Origin: Naumannella cuiyingiana
GTDB taxonomy: Bacteria; Actinomycetota; Actinomycetes; Propionibacteriales; Propionibacteriaceae
Reading direction: 5' to 3'
DNA length: 64,000 bases
Assembly: GCF_013408305.1 (NCBI RefSeq)
Contig: NZ_JACBZS010000001.1
Location: 248,001 to 312,000, forward strand
In this document: positions 1-10,274 of the stretch, piece after piece
Layout: each line of letters starts with the position of its first letter
Position numbering within the stretch: the stretch's first letter is position 1
The notes under the pieces: model-generated
The model's database searches: none
What the model was told of the DNA's origin: nothing
What the model saw: the letters and a program-made list of their open reading frames with translations, nothing else
Program-made: the position numbers and the translations under genes

Positions 1-678
1 GCTGTCCCCCCGGACCAGCAGCCAGTCGTAGAGCGCCCGTTGCTGCTCCTGGGAGGGATGCAGCTCGTGCCAGGTGTCGGCGCCCCGGCCGGCGGGTCGC
101 AACCGGGTCAGGCGCAACGTTGCGCCGTAGCGGTCGGCCAGCTCGGCGAACTCGTCGAGCTGGGAGATGTTGTGCCGGGTCATCACGACGCTGATCTTGG
201 CGTTGCGCATCCCGGCGGAGGCGAGGTTGTCGAGCGCGCGCACCGCCAGGTCGAACGACCCCGGCCCGCGCACGGCGTCGTTGACCTCGGCCGTAGCACC
301 GTCGAGCGAGACCTGCACGTCGACGTAGTCGTTGGCCGCGATCTCGCGGGCCCGGCGCTCGTCCAGCCGCACCCCGTTGGTGGAGAACTTCACCCCGACC
401 CGGTGATCGGTCGCGTAGTCCACCAGCTCGAAGAAGTCGGGTCGCACGGTCGGCTCACCGCCGCCGATGTTCACGTAGAACACCTGCATGCGTTCGAGCT
501 CGTCGATCACCGCCTTGCACTGCTCGGTGCTCAGCTCGCCCGGATCGCGACGACCCGAGCTGGACAGGCAGTGCACGCAGGCGAGGTTGCAGGCGTAGGT
601 GAGCTCCCAGGTGAGGCAGATCGGCGCGTCCAGCCCGTGGCTGAACGTCTCGACCAGAGGTTGTGCCTGCGCGGTCAC
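1..678 (-). CDS. mftC: Mycofactocin maturase MftC, radical SAM (C-terminus cut by window edge)
   Basis: This is the radical SAM enzyme that matures the MftA peptide by oxidative decarboxylation and cross-linking of its C-terminal Val-Tyr. The reading frame is open from the start to the window edge, giving 226 codons. The [4Fe-4S]-binding CX3CX2C motif is visible at about residues 30, 34 and 37 (CNLACVHC). It is followed by the GGGEP motif and a TNG strand typical of SAM binding. The GTG start overlaps the mftB stop (GTGA), so translation is coupled. The C-terminal SPASM region that should bind auxiliary clusters lies beyond the edge. The identification rests on these motifs and on the adjoining mftB and mftA. 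Confidence 0.93.
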   Translation of the reverse strand, partial: MTAQAQPLVETFSHGLDAPICLTWELTYACNLACVHCLSSSGRRDPGELSTEQCKAVIDELERMQVFYVNIGGGEPTVRPDFFELVDYATDHRVGVKFSTNGVRLDERRAREIAANDYVDVQVSLDGATAEVNDAVRGPGSFDLAVRALDNLASAGMRNAKISVVMTRHNISQLDEFAELADRYGATLRLTRLRPAGRGADTWHELHPSQEQQRALYDWLLVRGDS

Positions 679-1007
679 GACTGTGCTCCGTTCGGTTCTC
701 GCGGGGATTCCGCCTCGTCGGCGGGGATGATCATCTGGGTTGCGGCGAGCCCGGCCAGCGCCTTGCGGTAGGCCGCCGACCCCCCGACCCCGGCGGCCTG
801 ACACGCCTCCTCGGCGCTGGCCCGCTCGCCCAGGTCGCGGACCAGCTCGACGAGCGTCGGCGTCTTCAGGAAGGTCAGCCGGCGCGTACCGAAGTGGTAG
901 AGCATCGCGCCGAACGGCTCCGGGCGGAGCGCGACCTGCGGGTGCAGCCGCCACGGGCGCGCCGCGTCGAAGACCGGCTCGGCCGTCGCCGTCGTCGGGG
1001 TGGTCAT
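675..1007 (-). CDS. mftB: Mycofactocin precursor-binding chaperone MftB
   Basis: This 110-residue protein is a PqqD-like peptide chaperone that holds the MftA precursor for MftC. The sequence has the family's typical N-terminal part (residues about 13-50, with WRLHPQVALRPEPFGAMLYH) and a helical C-terminal half rich in Ala and Leu. It starts 12 bases after the mftA stop and its own stop overlaps the start of mftC, so mftA-mftB-mftC reads as one translationally coupled operon. No strong ribosome site precedes it, which fits coupling from mftA. The position between a radical SAM gene and the precursor peptide makes the assignment secure. Confidence 0.92.
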   Translation of the reverse strand: MTTPTTATAEPVFDAARPWRLHPQVALRPEPFGAMLYHFGTRRLTFLKTPTLVELVRDLGERASAEEACQAAGVGGSAAYRKALAGLAATQMIIPADEAESPREPNGAQS

Positions 1008-1019
1008 GATCGCGACCGA

Positions 1020-1169
1020 TCAGTAGACGCCGCACATACCGTCGATGGAGACCTCCTCGATCAGCAGTTCCTCGGCGTCGTCGGCGGACTCGGTGTTCGC
1101 CGGGCCGGTGAGCGGCTCGGTGCGCTCGTCCTCGAGCACCGGTGCCTGCTGCTCGTCGATGATCGTCAT
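1020..1169 (-). CDS. mftA: Mycofactocin precursor peptide MftA
   Basis: This 49-residue ribosomal peptide ends in IDGMCGVY. The last two residues, Val-Tyr, are the part that MftC modifies and that becomes the redox cofactor mycofactocin; the acidic leader with LLIEEVS is the MftB-binding region in the family. I chose the ATG at 1169 because a purine-rich ribosome site (GAGAGGAGA) lies just upstream. An in-frame start 21 codons earlier would run into the promoter. The gene heads the mftABC operon and is transcribed away from mftR. Confidence 0.95.
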   Translation of the reverse strand: MTIIDEQQAPVLEDERTEPLTGPANTESADDAEELLIEEVSIDGMCGVY

Positions 1170-1203
1170 GATCGTCTCCTCTCGTCGGTGAGTCGCTCCG
1201 CCG

Positions 1204-1232
1204 ATTTTGGCACTCCGTGTCGCTATCCGCAA
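1204..1232 (-). promoter_or_regulatory. Candidate promoter of the mftABC operon
   Basis: On the minus strand TTGCGG (plus-strand 1227-1232) and CAAAAT (1204-1209) are separated by 17 bases, a good spacing for a housekeeping promoter. It lies 34 bases before the mftA start. Short arms GGCAC (1209-1213) and GTGCC (1235-1239) flank part of it and could be an MftR site. The operator idea is only inferred. Confidence 0.5.
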
Positions 1233-1271
1233 GGGTGCCGACGGCGCGGCCGACCGCTAGGGTCGACGGCC

Positions 1272-1907
1272 ATGGCGCGCTCCCCCGCGGATTCTTCCCG
1301 CCCGGCCGTCGCGGCCGGTCCCGGGCGGCCGCGGTCGACGACGCGACGGGAGCTGGCGCTGGTCGCGATGAGGCTGTTCGAGCGGCAGGGCTATGCGACG
1401 GTCACCGTCGACGAGGTCGCCGCCGCGGCCGGCGTGTCTCGGCGTACCTTCTTCCGGTACTTCCCGAACAAGGCGTCCGTGGTGTGGCTGGACTTCGATT
1501 CCGAGGTCGCCCAGATCCGGCGGCTGCTGGCCGCCACCCCAGCCGGCACCGCCATGTTCCCGGCGATCCGCGAGGCGGTCCTCGGGGCGAACCGCTACCG
1601 CCCCGAGGACCTGCCCGAGCTGCGCCTGCGGATGCGGCTGATCGGCACCGCGCCCGAGCTGCAGGCGCTCGCGGTTCGCCACTACGGGGCCTGGGAGGCC
1701 GCGATCACCGAGTTCGCGGCGGACCGGCTCGGCGCCGACCCGGACGGCCTGGCCGCGCGGGCCCTGGGTGCCGCCACACTGGCGGTCTGTCGCGCGGCCT
1801 ACGAGATCTGGGCCGAGCACGCCGACGCGCCGCTCAGCCGCTACCTGGCGCGGGCGCTGCGCGAACTGGAATCCGGATGGGCCGCCGACGGCAGCGACGA
1901 TGGATGA
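1272..1907 (+). CDS. mftR: Mycofactocin system TetR-family regulator MftR
   Basis: This 211-residue TetR-type repressor probably controls the mycofactocin genes. The N-terminal helix-turn-helix spans about residues 27-70, ending in the characteristic VSRRTFFRYFPNKASV recognition region, which is close to known MftR proteins. The C-terminal ligand-binding part is all-helical. In mycobacteria MftR is reported to sense long-chain acyl-CoA; whether this one does is not visible. The gene is divergent from mftABC and shares a 102-base control region with it. TAGGGT at 1258-1263, eight bases before the ATG, suggests a leaderless transcript. Its end overlaps the next gene by 8 bases. Confidence 0.85.
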   Translation: MARSPADSSRPAVAAGPGRPRSTTRRELALVAMRLFERQGYATVTVDEVAAAAGVSRRTFFRYFPNKASVVWLDFDSEVAQIRRLLAATPAGTAMFPAIREAVLGANRYRPEDLPELRLRMRLIGTAPELQALAVRHYGAWEAAITEFAADRLGADPDGLAARALGAATLAVCRAAYEIWAEHADAPLSRYLARALRELESGWAADGSDDG

Positions 1908-2244
1908 GCTGCGGCTGGAGCGGGTGCTGGCCGCCGTCGAGCTGATCCCGCCGGGCCGGGTCGCGAGTTATGGCAACATCGGGGCGGTCACGGGCAACTC
2001 CGCGCGCCTGGTCGGGCGGATCCTGCGCGAGTACGGCTCGACCGTCCCCTGGTGGCGGGTGACCAATGCCGCCGGTGATCATCCGGTACGCCCCTCCGAG
2101 CGCTGGATGGAGCACTGGGCCGCCGAGGGCATCCGCCTCAAGCCGAACCGACAGGGCTGTCGGATCGGCGACCACCGGGCGGACCTGGCCGCCCTGGCCG
2201 AGGCGTACGCCGCCCACATGCGCGCCCTCGGCGAGGAACCGTGA
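1900..2244 (+). CDS. Alkyltransferase-like protein (ATL, MGMT family without the reactive cysteine)
   Basis: This 114-residue protein has the DNA-binding fold of the C-terminal domain of O6-alkylguanine-DNA alkyltransferase. It includes the arginine-finger helix (RLVGRILREYG) and the GRVASYGNIG strand. The active-site PCHRV motif is replaced by PWWRV: Trp51 and Trp52 stand in place of Cys and His. It therefore cannot accept an alkyl group and should act as an ATL, which binds O6-alkylguanine lesions and hands them to nucleotide excision repair. It overlaps mftR by 8 bases and is probably translated with it, so a repair sensor is linked to the mycofactocin regulator. Confidence 0.85.
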   Translation: MDELRLERVLAAVELIPPGRVASYGNIGAVTGNSARLVGRILREYGSTVPWWRVTNAAGDHPVRPSERWMEHWAAEGIRLKPNRQGCRIGDHRADLAALAEAYAAHMRALGEEP

Positions 2245-2253
2245 CCGGCGCGG

Positions 2254-4392
<2,139 letters not shown>

Positions 4393-5817
4393 TCAGCCGC
4401 GCGCGGCGACCGGGAGCGCCGCCACGATCTCGTTCACCCGCTCCTTGGCGTCGCCGAAGAGCATCTCGGTGTTGTCGCGGAAGAACAGCGGGTTCTGCAC
4501 CCCGGCGTACCCCGCCGCCATCGAGCGCTTGAACACCACCACCCGGCCGGCCTTCCAGACCTGCAGCACGGGCATCCCGGCGATCGGGCTGCCCGGCACC
4601 TCCAGCGCGGCCGGGTTGACGGTGTCGTTGGCGCCGATCACCAACACCATGTCGGTCTCGGCAAAGTCGTCGTTGATCTCGTCCAGTTCCTCGACGATGT
4701 CGTAGGGCACCCGCGCCTCGGCCAGCAGCACGTTCATGTGACCGGGCAGCCGGCCGGCGACCGGGTGGATCGCGAAGCGCACGGCGACCCCCCGTTCGCG
4801 GAGCCGGGTGGTCAGCTCCGCGACGGGGTGCTGGGCCTGGGCGACGGCCATCCCGTACCCCGGCGCGATGATCACCGACCGCGCCCCGGCGAGCTGCTCG
4901 GCGACCTGTTCGGCGCTCACCTCGTGGATCTCACCGTCCGCCTCGTCGGCGCCGGTCGCGGCCGGCGCGTCGCCGAATCCGCCCGCGATGACGCTGACGA
5001 AGGATCGGTTCATGCCCTTGCACATGATGTAGGACAAGATCGCGCCGGAGGTGCCGACCAGCGCCCCGCCGATGATCAGCAGTGGATTGCCGAGCATGAA
5101 TCCGGAGAACGCGGCGGCCCAGCCGCTGTAGGAGTTCAGCATCGAGACGACGACGGGCATGTCGCCACCGCCGATGGCCGCCACCAGATGCCAGCCCAGG
5201 GCCAATGCGAGCACGGTCATGATCAGCAGCGGGGCCGGGTGGTTGGTCGGCACGAACCAGATGCCGAGCGCGATGCTCGCGAGCACGATCGCCAGATTGA
5301 TCAGGTGTCGCCCGGGCAGGGTCAGTGGGCGGGCGGCGAAGCGGCCGCTGAGCTTGCCCCACGCCACGATCGAGCCGGTCAGGGTGATCGCCCCGACGAA
5401 GACGCCCAGCCAGATCTCGATCCGCAGGACGGGTGTCTCGGGCGCGAGTGTCGAACCGTGGGTCAGGTAGGTGATGAAGCCGACGAAGACCGCGACCAGG
5501 CCGACGAAGCTGTGCAGCAGCGCGATCAACTGGGGCATGCCGGTCATCGCGACGGTACGCGCGCGCCACAGCCCGACCGCCGCCCCGGCCAGCATCGGCA
5601 CCGCGATCAACAGCACCGTGACCAGCGGTGGCCGGTCGGAGTTGGCCAGCGCCAGGGGCACGGTCGCAGCCACGGCGATGATCATTCCGACCATGCCGAA
5701 GCCGAGCCCCCGGCGCGCCGTCTCGTGCCGCGACAGGCCCGCCAGCGCACCGACGAAGAGCAACGCCGCGACCAGGTAGCCGACCTGCACGACCGATCCG
5801 ACACCGCCGATGATCAT
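4393..5817 (-). CDS. pntB: NAD(P) transhydrogenase subunit beta
   Basis: This 474-residue membrane subunit of the proton-translocating transhydrogenase carries transmembrane helices over about residues 1-260 and the NADP(H)-binding domain III at the C-terminus (about 295-474, with the [11 protein letters not shown] nucleotide-binding turn). With PntA it couples proton entry to hydride transfer from NADH to NADP+, supplying NADPH. The ATG overlaps the pntA stop by one base (TGATG) and a good ribosome site (AAGGAG) sits inside the end of pntA. The two genes are therefore tightly coupled. ligA follows 30 bases later. Confidence 0.95.
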   Translation of the reverse strand: MIIGGVGSVVQVGYLVAALLFVGALAGLSRHETARRGLGFGMVGMIIAVAATVPLALANSDRPPLVTVLLIAVPMLAGAAVGLWRARTVAMTGMPQLIALLHSFVGLVAVFVGFITYLTHGSTLAPETPVLRIEIWLGVFVGAITLTGSIVAWGKLSGRFAARPLTLPGRHLINLAIVLASIALGIWFVPTNHPAPLLIMTVLALALGWHLVAAIGGGDMPVVVSMLNSYSGWAAAFSGFMLGNPLLIIGGALVGTSGAILSYIMCKGMNRSFVSVIAGGFGDAPAATGADEADGEIHEVSAEQVAEQLAGARSVIIAPGYGMAVAQAQHPVAELTTRLRERGVAVRFAIHPVAGRLPGHMNVLLAEARVPYDIVEELDEINDDFAETDMVLVIGANDTVNPAALEVPGSPIAGMPVLQVWKAGRVVVFKRSMAAGYAGVQNPLFFRDNTEMLFGDAKERVNEIVAALPVAARG

Positions 5818-7337
5818 CACTCGCTCCTTCGGAACATCGCGAGCATCCGCCGGGTGACGAAGAAGCCGCCGAAGACATTGATGGAGGCCAGGAAGATGCC
5901 CACCATGGACAGCCCCGCCACGAGCGGGTCGCTGTCGCCCACCTCGAGCATCGCCCCGACCAGGATCATCCCGGAGACGGCATTGGTGATCGACATCAAC
6001 GGCGTGTGCAGGGCGTGGGTGACCCGGGAGATCACGTAGTAACCGAGCAGCACGGCGAGCGCGAAGATCACCAGATTGTCGCCCAGCACCCACTCGAGCT
6101 GGATCGCGGCGACGATGCCGAGGATCGCCACCAGACCGAGCGTGATCGCCCGGGACGGCCCGCGCGGTCTCGGGGCCGCGGGTTCGGCCGTGACCGGCGC
6201 AGGCGCGGGCGCGGCACTGACCGCGATCGGGGGCGGCGGCCAGGTCACCGCGCCCTTGTCGGCGACCAGCATCCCGCGCTGCACGTCGTCGGTCTCGTCG
6301 ACGACCAGCCGCCCGTCGCGGTCCGGCGTGAGCAGCTTGATCAGATTCACCAGGTTGGTCGCGTACAACGTGGATGCCTGCCGGGGCAGGCGGGCGGGCA
6401 GGTCGGTCCAGCCGAGGATGGTCACGCCGTTGTCGGTGATCACCTGCTCCCCGGCCACCGTGCCGGCGACATTGCCACCGTTGGCCGCCGCCAGGTCGAC
6501 GACCACGGAGCCCGGCCGCATCCGCGCGACGGTCTCCGCATCGATCAGCCGCGGCGCCGGGCGGCCCGGAATCAGCGCAGTGGTGATCACGATGTCGGCG
6601 GCGGCCGCCTCGCGGGCATACATCTCGGCGGCCGCGGCCTCGGCGGCACCGGTCAGCTCACCGGCGTACCCGTCGCTGCGGTCGCTGCCGGTCGCGATGT
6701 CCAGCGACACATTGGTCGCGCCCATCGACGCGACCTGCTCGGCGACCTCGGGCCGCACGTCGAAGGCCCGCACCTGGGCGCCGAGGCTCTGCGCGGTCCC
6801 GATCGCGGCCAGACCGGCCACGCCGGCGCCGACCACGAAGACCCGCGCGGGCGGGACCTTGCCCGCGGCGGTGACCTGGCCGCCGAGCATGCCCCCGTAG
6901 GCACTCGCCGCCTCCACGACCGCGCGATAGCCGGCGAGATTGGCCATCGAGGACAAGACGTCGAGCGACTGGGCGCGCGAGATCCGCGGCACCGCGTCCA
7001 GCGCGAGGGCGGTGAGATCGCGGGCGGCAAGCTCCTCCAGCAGGGCCGGTGATCGTCCGGGCGCGAGCTGCGCCGCGAGCCGCGTCCCGGGCGCCAGCCG
7101 GCCCAGCTCCGCAGCGTTCGGCGGGTCGACCTTGAGCACCAGGTCGGTGCGCCACGCCCCGCCGTCGTCGACCACGCGCGCGCCGGCCTCCGCATAGTCG
7201 GCATCGGTGAACCCGGCCCGCTCGCCGGCCCCGGCGGCGATCAGCACGTCGTGGCCGAGCCGGCGCAGGGCGGTCACGCTGGCCGGCGTCGCCGCCACCA
7301 GAGGGGTACGCGATTCCGCCGGCACACCGATGAGCAC
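5817..7337 (-). CDS. pntA: NAD(P) transhydrogenase subunit alpha (full-length, single-chain)
   Basis: This 506-residue protein combines the alanine-dehydrogenase-like NAD(H)-binding domain I (about residues 1-375, with the [16 protein letters not shown] Rossmann turn) and a C-terminal membrane part of about four helices. This is the one-chain arrangement seen in E. coli, not the split PntAA/PntAB form. A Pro/Ala-rich linker joins the two parts. I chose the GTG at 7337 because it begins with the family's LIGVPAE strand. The TACCCT box (plus-strand 7344-7349) lies six bases upstream, suggesting a leaderless message. It is the first gene of pntA-pntB. Confidence 0.94.
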   Translation of the reverse strand: MLIGVPAESRTPLVAATPASVTALRRLGHDVLIAAGAGERAGFTDADYAEAGARVVDDGGAWRTDLVLKVDPPNAAELGRLAPGTRLAAQLAPGRSPALLEELAARDLTALALDAVPRISRAQSLDVLSSMANLAGYRAVVEAASAYGGMLGGQVTAAGKVPPARVFVVGAGVAGLAAIGTAQSLGAQVRAFDVRPEVAEQVASMGATNVSLDIATGSDRSDGYAGELTGAAEAAAAEMYAREAAAADIVITTALIPGRPAPRLIDAETVARMRPGSVVVDLAAANGGNVAGTVAGEQVITDNGVTILGWTDLPARLPRQASTLYATNLVNLIKLLTPDRDGRLVVDETDDVQRGMLVADKGAVTWPPPPIAVSAAPAPAPVTAEPAAPRPRGPSRAITLGLVAILGIVAAIQLEWVLGDNLVIFALAVLLGYYVISRVTHALHTPLMSITNAVSGMILVGAMLEVGDSDPLVAGLSMVGIFLASINVFGGFFVTRRMLAMFRRSE

Positions 7338-7513
7338 GGGTGCAGGGTAGCGGGCTGGCCAGGTCCTCACCGGTCACGTCCCGCCGCACTGGCCTCCCGA
7401 GTCTCTTCACGGCTGCATCGTCTGACGACATGCCTTCCCAGCAACCGGTTGATGGAGAACAATCGAGAGATCCCCGCAGGTCGCGGGAGCACGGACAACG
7501 AGAGGTGAGGCAG

Positions 7514-7774
7514 ATGACCAACAACCCGGACGAGACCGGCTCGACGACCGCCTCGGAGGCCGGCGAGATCCTCGCGGATCCGAACGCCAGCGCCGAGGAC
7601 CGCTCGATCGCCGGCAGCGATCTTTCCCAGCGCAGCACCGGAGACCAGACCTCCGAGCGCGTCGCCTCGGAGGCCGGCGAGGTGCTGAGCGACCCGAATG
7701 CCACCGAGGAGGAGCGCTCCGTCGCCGCCAGCGACCTCGCGCAGAGCCGCCGGCACGAACACGACAACGGCTGA
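7514..7774 (+). CDS. Small acidic protein made of two similar tandem repeats
   Basis: I do not know a function for this 86-residue protein. Two copies of a unit of about 26 residues are plain: SEAGEILADPNASAEDRSIA and, about 38 residues later, SEAGEVLSDPNATEEERSVA, each continuing into a GSDLSQ or ASDLAQ end. It is hydrophilic, with no signal peptide or membrane segment. Similar AG.VL.DP....EKS.A.SALSQ repeats occur in small proteins of other bacteria; that is memory, not a search. A strong ribosome site (GAGGTGAGG) precedes the ATG. The 176 bases upstream, between pntA and this gene, show no other feature. Confidence 0.8.
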   Translation: MTNNPDETGSTTASEAGEILADPNASAEDRSIAGSDLSQRSTGDQTSERVASEAGEVLSDPNATEEERSVAASDLAQSRRHEHDNG

Positions 7775-7863
7775 GCAGCGGCCGCCCGTCCGGACCCAGG
7801 GGTGACCCCCACTCGCCCCTGAGCCGGCCGGGATCGGTGGCGCGGGCGAGTAGCGTTGTCGAC

Positions 7864-7998
7864 ATGCGATTCGTCAAGGGTCTGGTCAAGGGCGCCATCG
7901 TCGCCAAGGTGTTGCAGGTCGCCCAGCGTGAGCTGAGCAAGCCGGAGAACCAGCGCAAGGCCCGCGAGGCCTGGCAGAAGTTCCGCTCGCGGCGCTGA
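7864..7998 (+). CDS. Conserved-looking 44-residue basic protein
   Basis: This short gene encodes a 44-residue basic peptide that starts with an amphipathic or hydrophobic stretch (FVKGLVKGAIVAKVLQVA) and ends in a highly charged tail rich in Arg and Lys. It has no recognisable domain. Support comes from the TAGCGT box at 7851-7856 placed seven bases before the ATG, a pattern repeated before known genes in this window, and from a compact fit between neighbours: it ends 6 bases before the end of the converging MetE-like gene. Function is unknown; a membrane-associated or DNA-binding role are both possible. Confidence 0.6.
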   Translation: MRFVKGLVKGAIVAKVLQVAQRELSKPENQRKAREAWQKFRSRR

Positions 7999-8004
7999 CC
8001 CGCG

Positions 8005-9006
8005 TCAGCGCGTGAGCTGTTCGGCCACCGGTTCGGTCGCGTCGCGCAGGGTGCGCAGCACCCGGTGCGCGTCGGCGGCCGACCATCCGGCCAGCCCACA
8101 CGCCGGCGTGAGCACCAGGTTCTGCACCGCGGCCTCCCCCAGCTCCAGCGGGCGCAGCACGGACAGCGTGCGCCCGATCACCTCGTCGACCCCCGGCACC
8201 CGGCCGGGGGTCGTCGTCGGCACCACCCCGAGCCGCAGCTCGCGGCCGGACTCCAGCCAGCGCGCAATCTCGTCCCGATCGCGTGTTCCCAGCCGTTCGC
8301 CGTCCAGGCTGACCGAGTCCAGGTCGGCGCTCAGCTCCCACGGGAACTCCGCGGCGCAACTGTGCAGTCCGAGCGGTACGCCGGCCAGGGCTCGCGCCAA
8401 CTCCGCGTACTCCTGGGCCGCCTGCGGCGCGGGCAGCGGACGGTGCCGGTCGTAGCCACTCGCGGTCGGCACCGAGCCGGCCAGCACGGCGCCGGCCTGC
8501 GGCTCGTCCAGTTGCAGCGACCACTCGATGTCAGGGAGTCGGCCGCGCAACTCATCGACCAGCCCGCGCAGCCCCTCGGTCAACGCCTGTCCCAGGTCGC
8601 GCCGCGCGCCGGGATCGGCGAGCACCTTGTCCCCGCGCGGCAACTCCACGTTCGCCGCCAGGGTCAGCGGCCCGGCTGCGGAGACCGTGACCGGCCCGAC
8701 GAATCCCTGGGCCGCCTCCTCGAAGCGGTCCAGGTCGTCGCGCAGCAGCGCCCGCGCGCGCCGGGCGTCGGCGCTGTCGCCGACGCCGAGCGCGCCGCCG
8801 GTCAGCCGCCAGCCGGCCGGCTGCAGGTCGAAGGCGAGCCCCGGTGCCAGCGCGGTGGCCCGTCCGACGAGTTGCGCCGGGGCCCCGCGGGCGGGCAGTT
8901 CTGGTAGGTGCGACGGGTCGGGGGTCTCGGCCAGGGCGAAGCGGGCGGCGGCGGCGAAGTCGGTGCCCGGCAGCGACCCGACCTGGGCGTGGCGGACCCC
9001 GGCCAT
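8005..9006 (-). CDS. MetE C-terminal-domain-like protein (cobalamin-independent methionine synthase family)
   Basis: This 333-residue protein resembles the catalytic C-terminal barrel of MetE but lacks the N-terminal half. The likely zinc ligands are kept: His and Cys in GLHSCAAEF and a later Cys in TPACGLAGW. It could therefore carry out a methyl transfer to a thiol. The substrate is unknown, since it is too short to be a complete MetE. The ATG overlaps the mnmA stop (TGATG), so it is co-translated with the tRNA thiolation enzyme. From memory, M. tuberculosis has a similar protein (Rv3015c) next to ligA, so this is a conserved actinobacterial gene. Confidence 0.78.
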   Translation of the reverse strand: MAGVRHAQVGSLPGTDFAAAARFALAETPDPSHLPELPARGAPAQLVGRATALAPGLAFDLQPAGWRLTGGALGVGDSADARRARALLRDDLDRFEEAAQGFVGPVTVSAAGPLTLAANVELPRGDKVLADPGARRDLGQALTEGLRGLVDELRGRLPDIEWSLQLDEPQAGAVLAGSVPTASGYDRHRPLPAPQAAQEYAELARALAGVPLGLHSCAAEFPWELSADLDSVSLDGERLGTRDRDEIARWLESGRELRLGVVPTTTPGRVPGVDEVIGRTLSVLRPLELGEAAVQNLVLTPACGLAGWSAADAHRVLRTLRDATEPVAEQLTR

Positions 9007-10079
9007 CACGCGGCGGCCGAGATCGTGGCCGAGCCGACCACCCGGTCGCCGTCGTAGATCACCACGGCCTGCCCGGGCGCGATGCCGGTGGCGGCCTCGG
9101 CCAGCCGGACCCGGACCGCGCCGTCGGCGGCGCTCACCCGGGCTGGCAACGGCGCGCCGTGTGCGCGCACCTGGACGGTCGCGGCCCAGTCCTCGCCGGG
9201 CCGCGCCGGGCCGCTCCATACCGGCCGGATGCCGTCGATGGTGCGTACCTGCAGGGCCTCGCGCGGTCCGACGGTCACGGCGTTGTCCACCGGGGAGATG
9301 TCGAGCACATAGCGGGGTCGGCCGTCGGGGGCGGGTACGCCGAGCCGCAGCCCGCGGCGCTGACCGATGGTGAAGCCGTGGCTGCCGTCGTGCCGACCGA
9401 CCACGGCCCCGTCGGCGTCGCGGATCTCTCCCGGCCGGGCGCCGAGCCGCGCCTCGAGGAAGCCGCGGGTGTCGCCGTCGGGGATGAAGCAGATGTCGTG
9501 GGAGTCGGGCTTGTCGGCCACCAGCAGGCCGCGCCGGGCGGCCTCCGCGCGTACCTGCGTCTTCAACGAGTCGCCCAGCGGGAACAGCGAGTGGGTCAGT
9601 TGGTCCCGGGTCAGCACGCCCAACACATACGACTGGTCCTTGTCGGTGTCGCGGGCGCGAAACATCGCCGGCTCCCCGTCCACCTCGGCCAGCCGGGCAT
9701 AGTGGCCCGTGCAGACGGCGTCGAAGCCGAGCGCCAGCGCGCGGTCCAGCACCGCGGAGAACTTGATCTTCTCGTTGCAGCGCAGGCACGGGTTGGGGGT
9801 GCGGCCGGCCGCGTACTCCGCGACGAAGTCGTCCACCACGTCCTCGGCGAACCGGTCCGACAGATCCCAGACGTAGAACGGAATGCCGAGCACATCGGCG
9901 GCCCGGCGGGCATCCCCGGAGTCCTCCTTGGAACAGCATCCCCGCGCGCCGCTGCGGAAGGACTGCGGGTTCTTCGACAGCGCGAGGTGCACGCCCGTGA
10001 CGTCGTGGCCCGCGTCGACCGCCCGCGCCGCCGCCACGGCCGAGTCGACACCGCCGGACATCGCCGCCAGCACCCTCAT
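9006..10079 (-). CDS. mnmA: tRNA-uridine 2-sulfurtransferase MnmA (TrmU)
   Basis: This 357-residue enzyme 2-thiolates the wobble uridine of tRNA-Glu, -Gln and -Lys. The N-terminal PP-loop is [10 protein letters not shown] (from residue 8), which adenylates the uridine. The catalytic pair is Cys101 (in [13 protein letters not shown]) and Cys197 (in [12 protein letters not shown]). A ribosome site (GGAGGAGAG) precedes the ATG. Sulfur should come from the cysteine desulfurase encoded at 11548-12690 on the same strand, although an L,D-transpeptidase gene on the other strand lies between them. A TAGACT box is seen about 70 bases upstream on the minus strand as a possible promoter. Confidence 0.96.
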   Translation of the reverse strand: MRVLAAMSGGVDSAVAAARAVDAGHDVTGVHLALSKNPQSFRSGARGCCSKEDSGDARRAADVLGIPFYVWDLSDRFAEDVVDDFVAEYAAGRTPNPCLRCNEKIKFSAVLDRALALGFDAVCTGHYARLAEVDGEPAMFRARDTDKDQSYVLGVLTRDQLTHSLFPLGDSLKTQVRAEAARRGLLVADKPDSHDICFIPDGDTRGFLEARLGARPGEIRDADGAVVGRHDGSHGFTIGQRRGLRLGVPAPDGRPRYVLDISPVDNAVTVGPREALQVRTIDGIRPVWSGPARPGEDWAATVQVRAHGAPLPARVSAADGAVRVRLAEAATGIAPGQAVVIYDGDRVVGSATISAAA

Positions 10080-10274
10080 CCCGCTCTCCTCCCGGCCCGG
10101 TCCCGGGGCCGCTCGTTGTTCGGGTCCACCTGCCCGTCCGGCCGCACAGTCTAGTCCCGGGGCCGGCGCCCCCCGAATCGCGGCGCCCGGTCCAGCGCGG
10201 CTGCCCCGGACCGGTCCTCGCCGCGTCTACGCTGGGCCGCAGCGGGCGTCGACAGACGCCCCGAGGAGGTTCGT

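Noticed and set aside
7338-7513. Riboswitch or small RNA before the repeat protein
   Set aside because: I could find no conserved stem arrangement or clear promoter in these 176 bases.
10080-10274. tRNA or riboswitch in the mnmA / L,D-transpeptidase gap
   Set aside because: GC-rich with partial inverted repeats, but no cloverleaf or known aptamer pattern. It fits a divergent promoter region.
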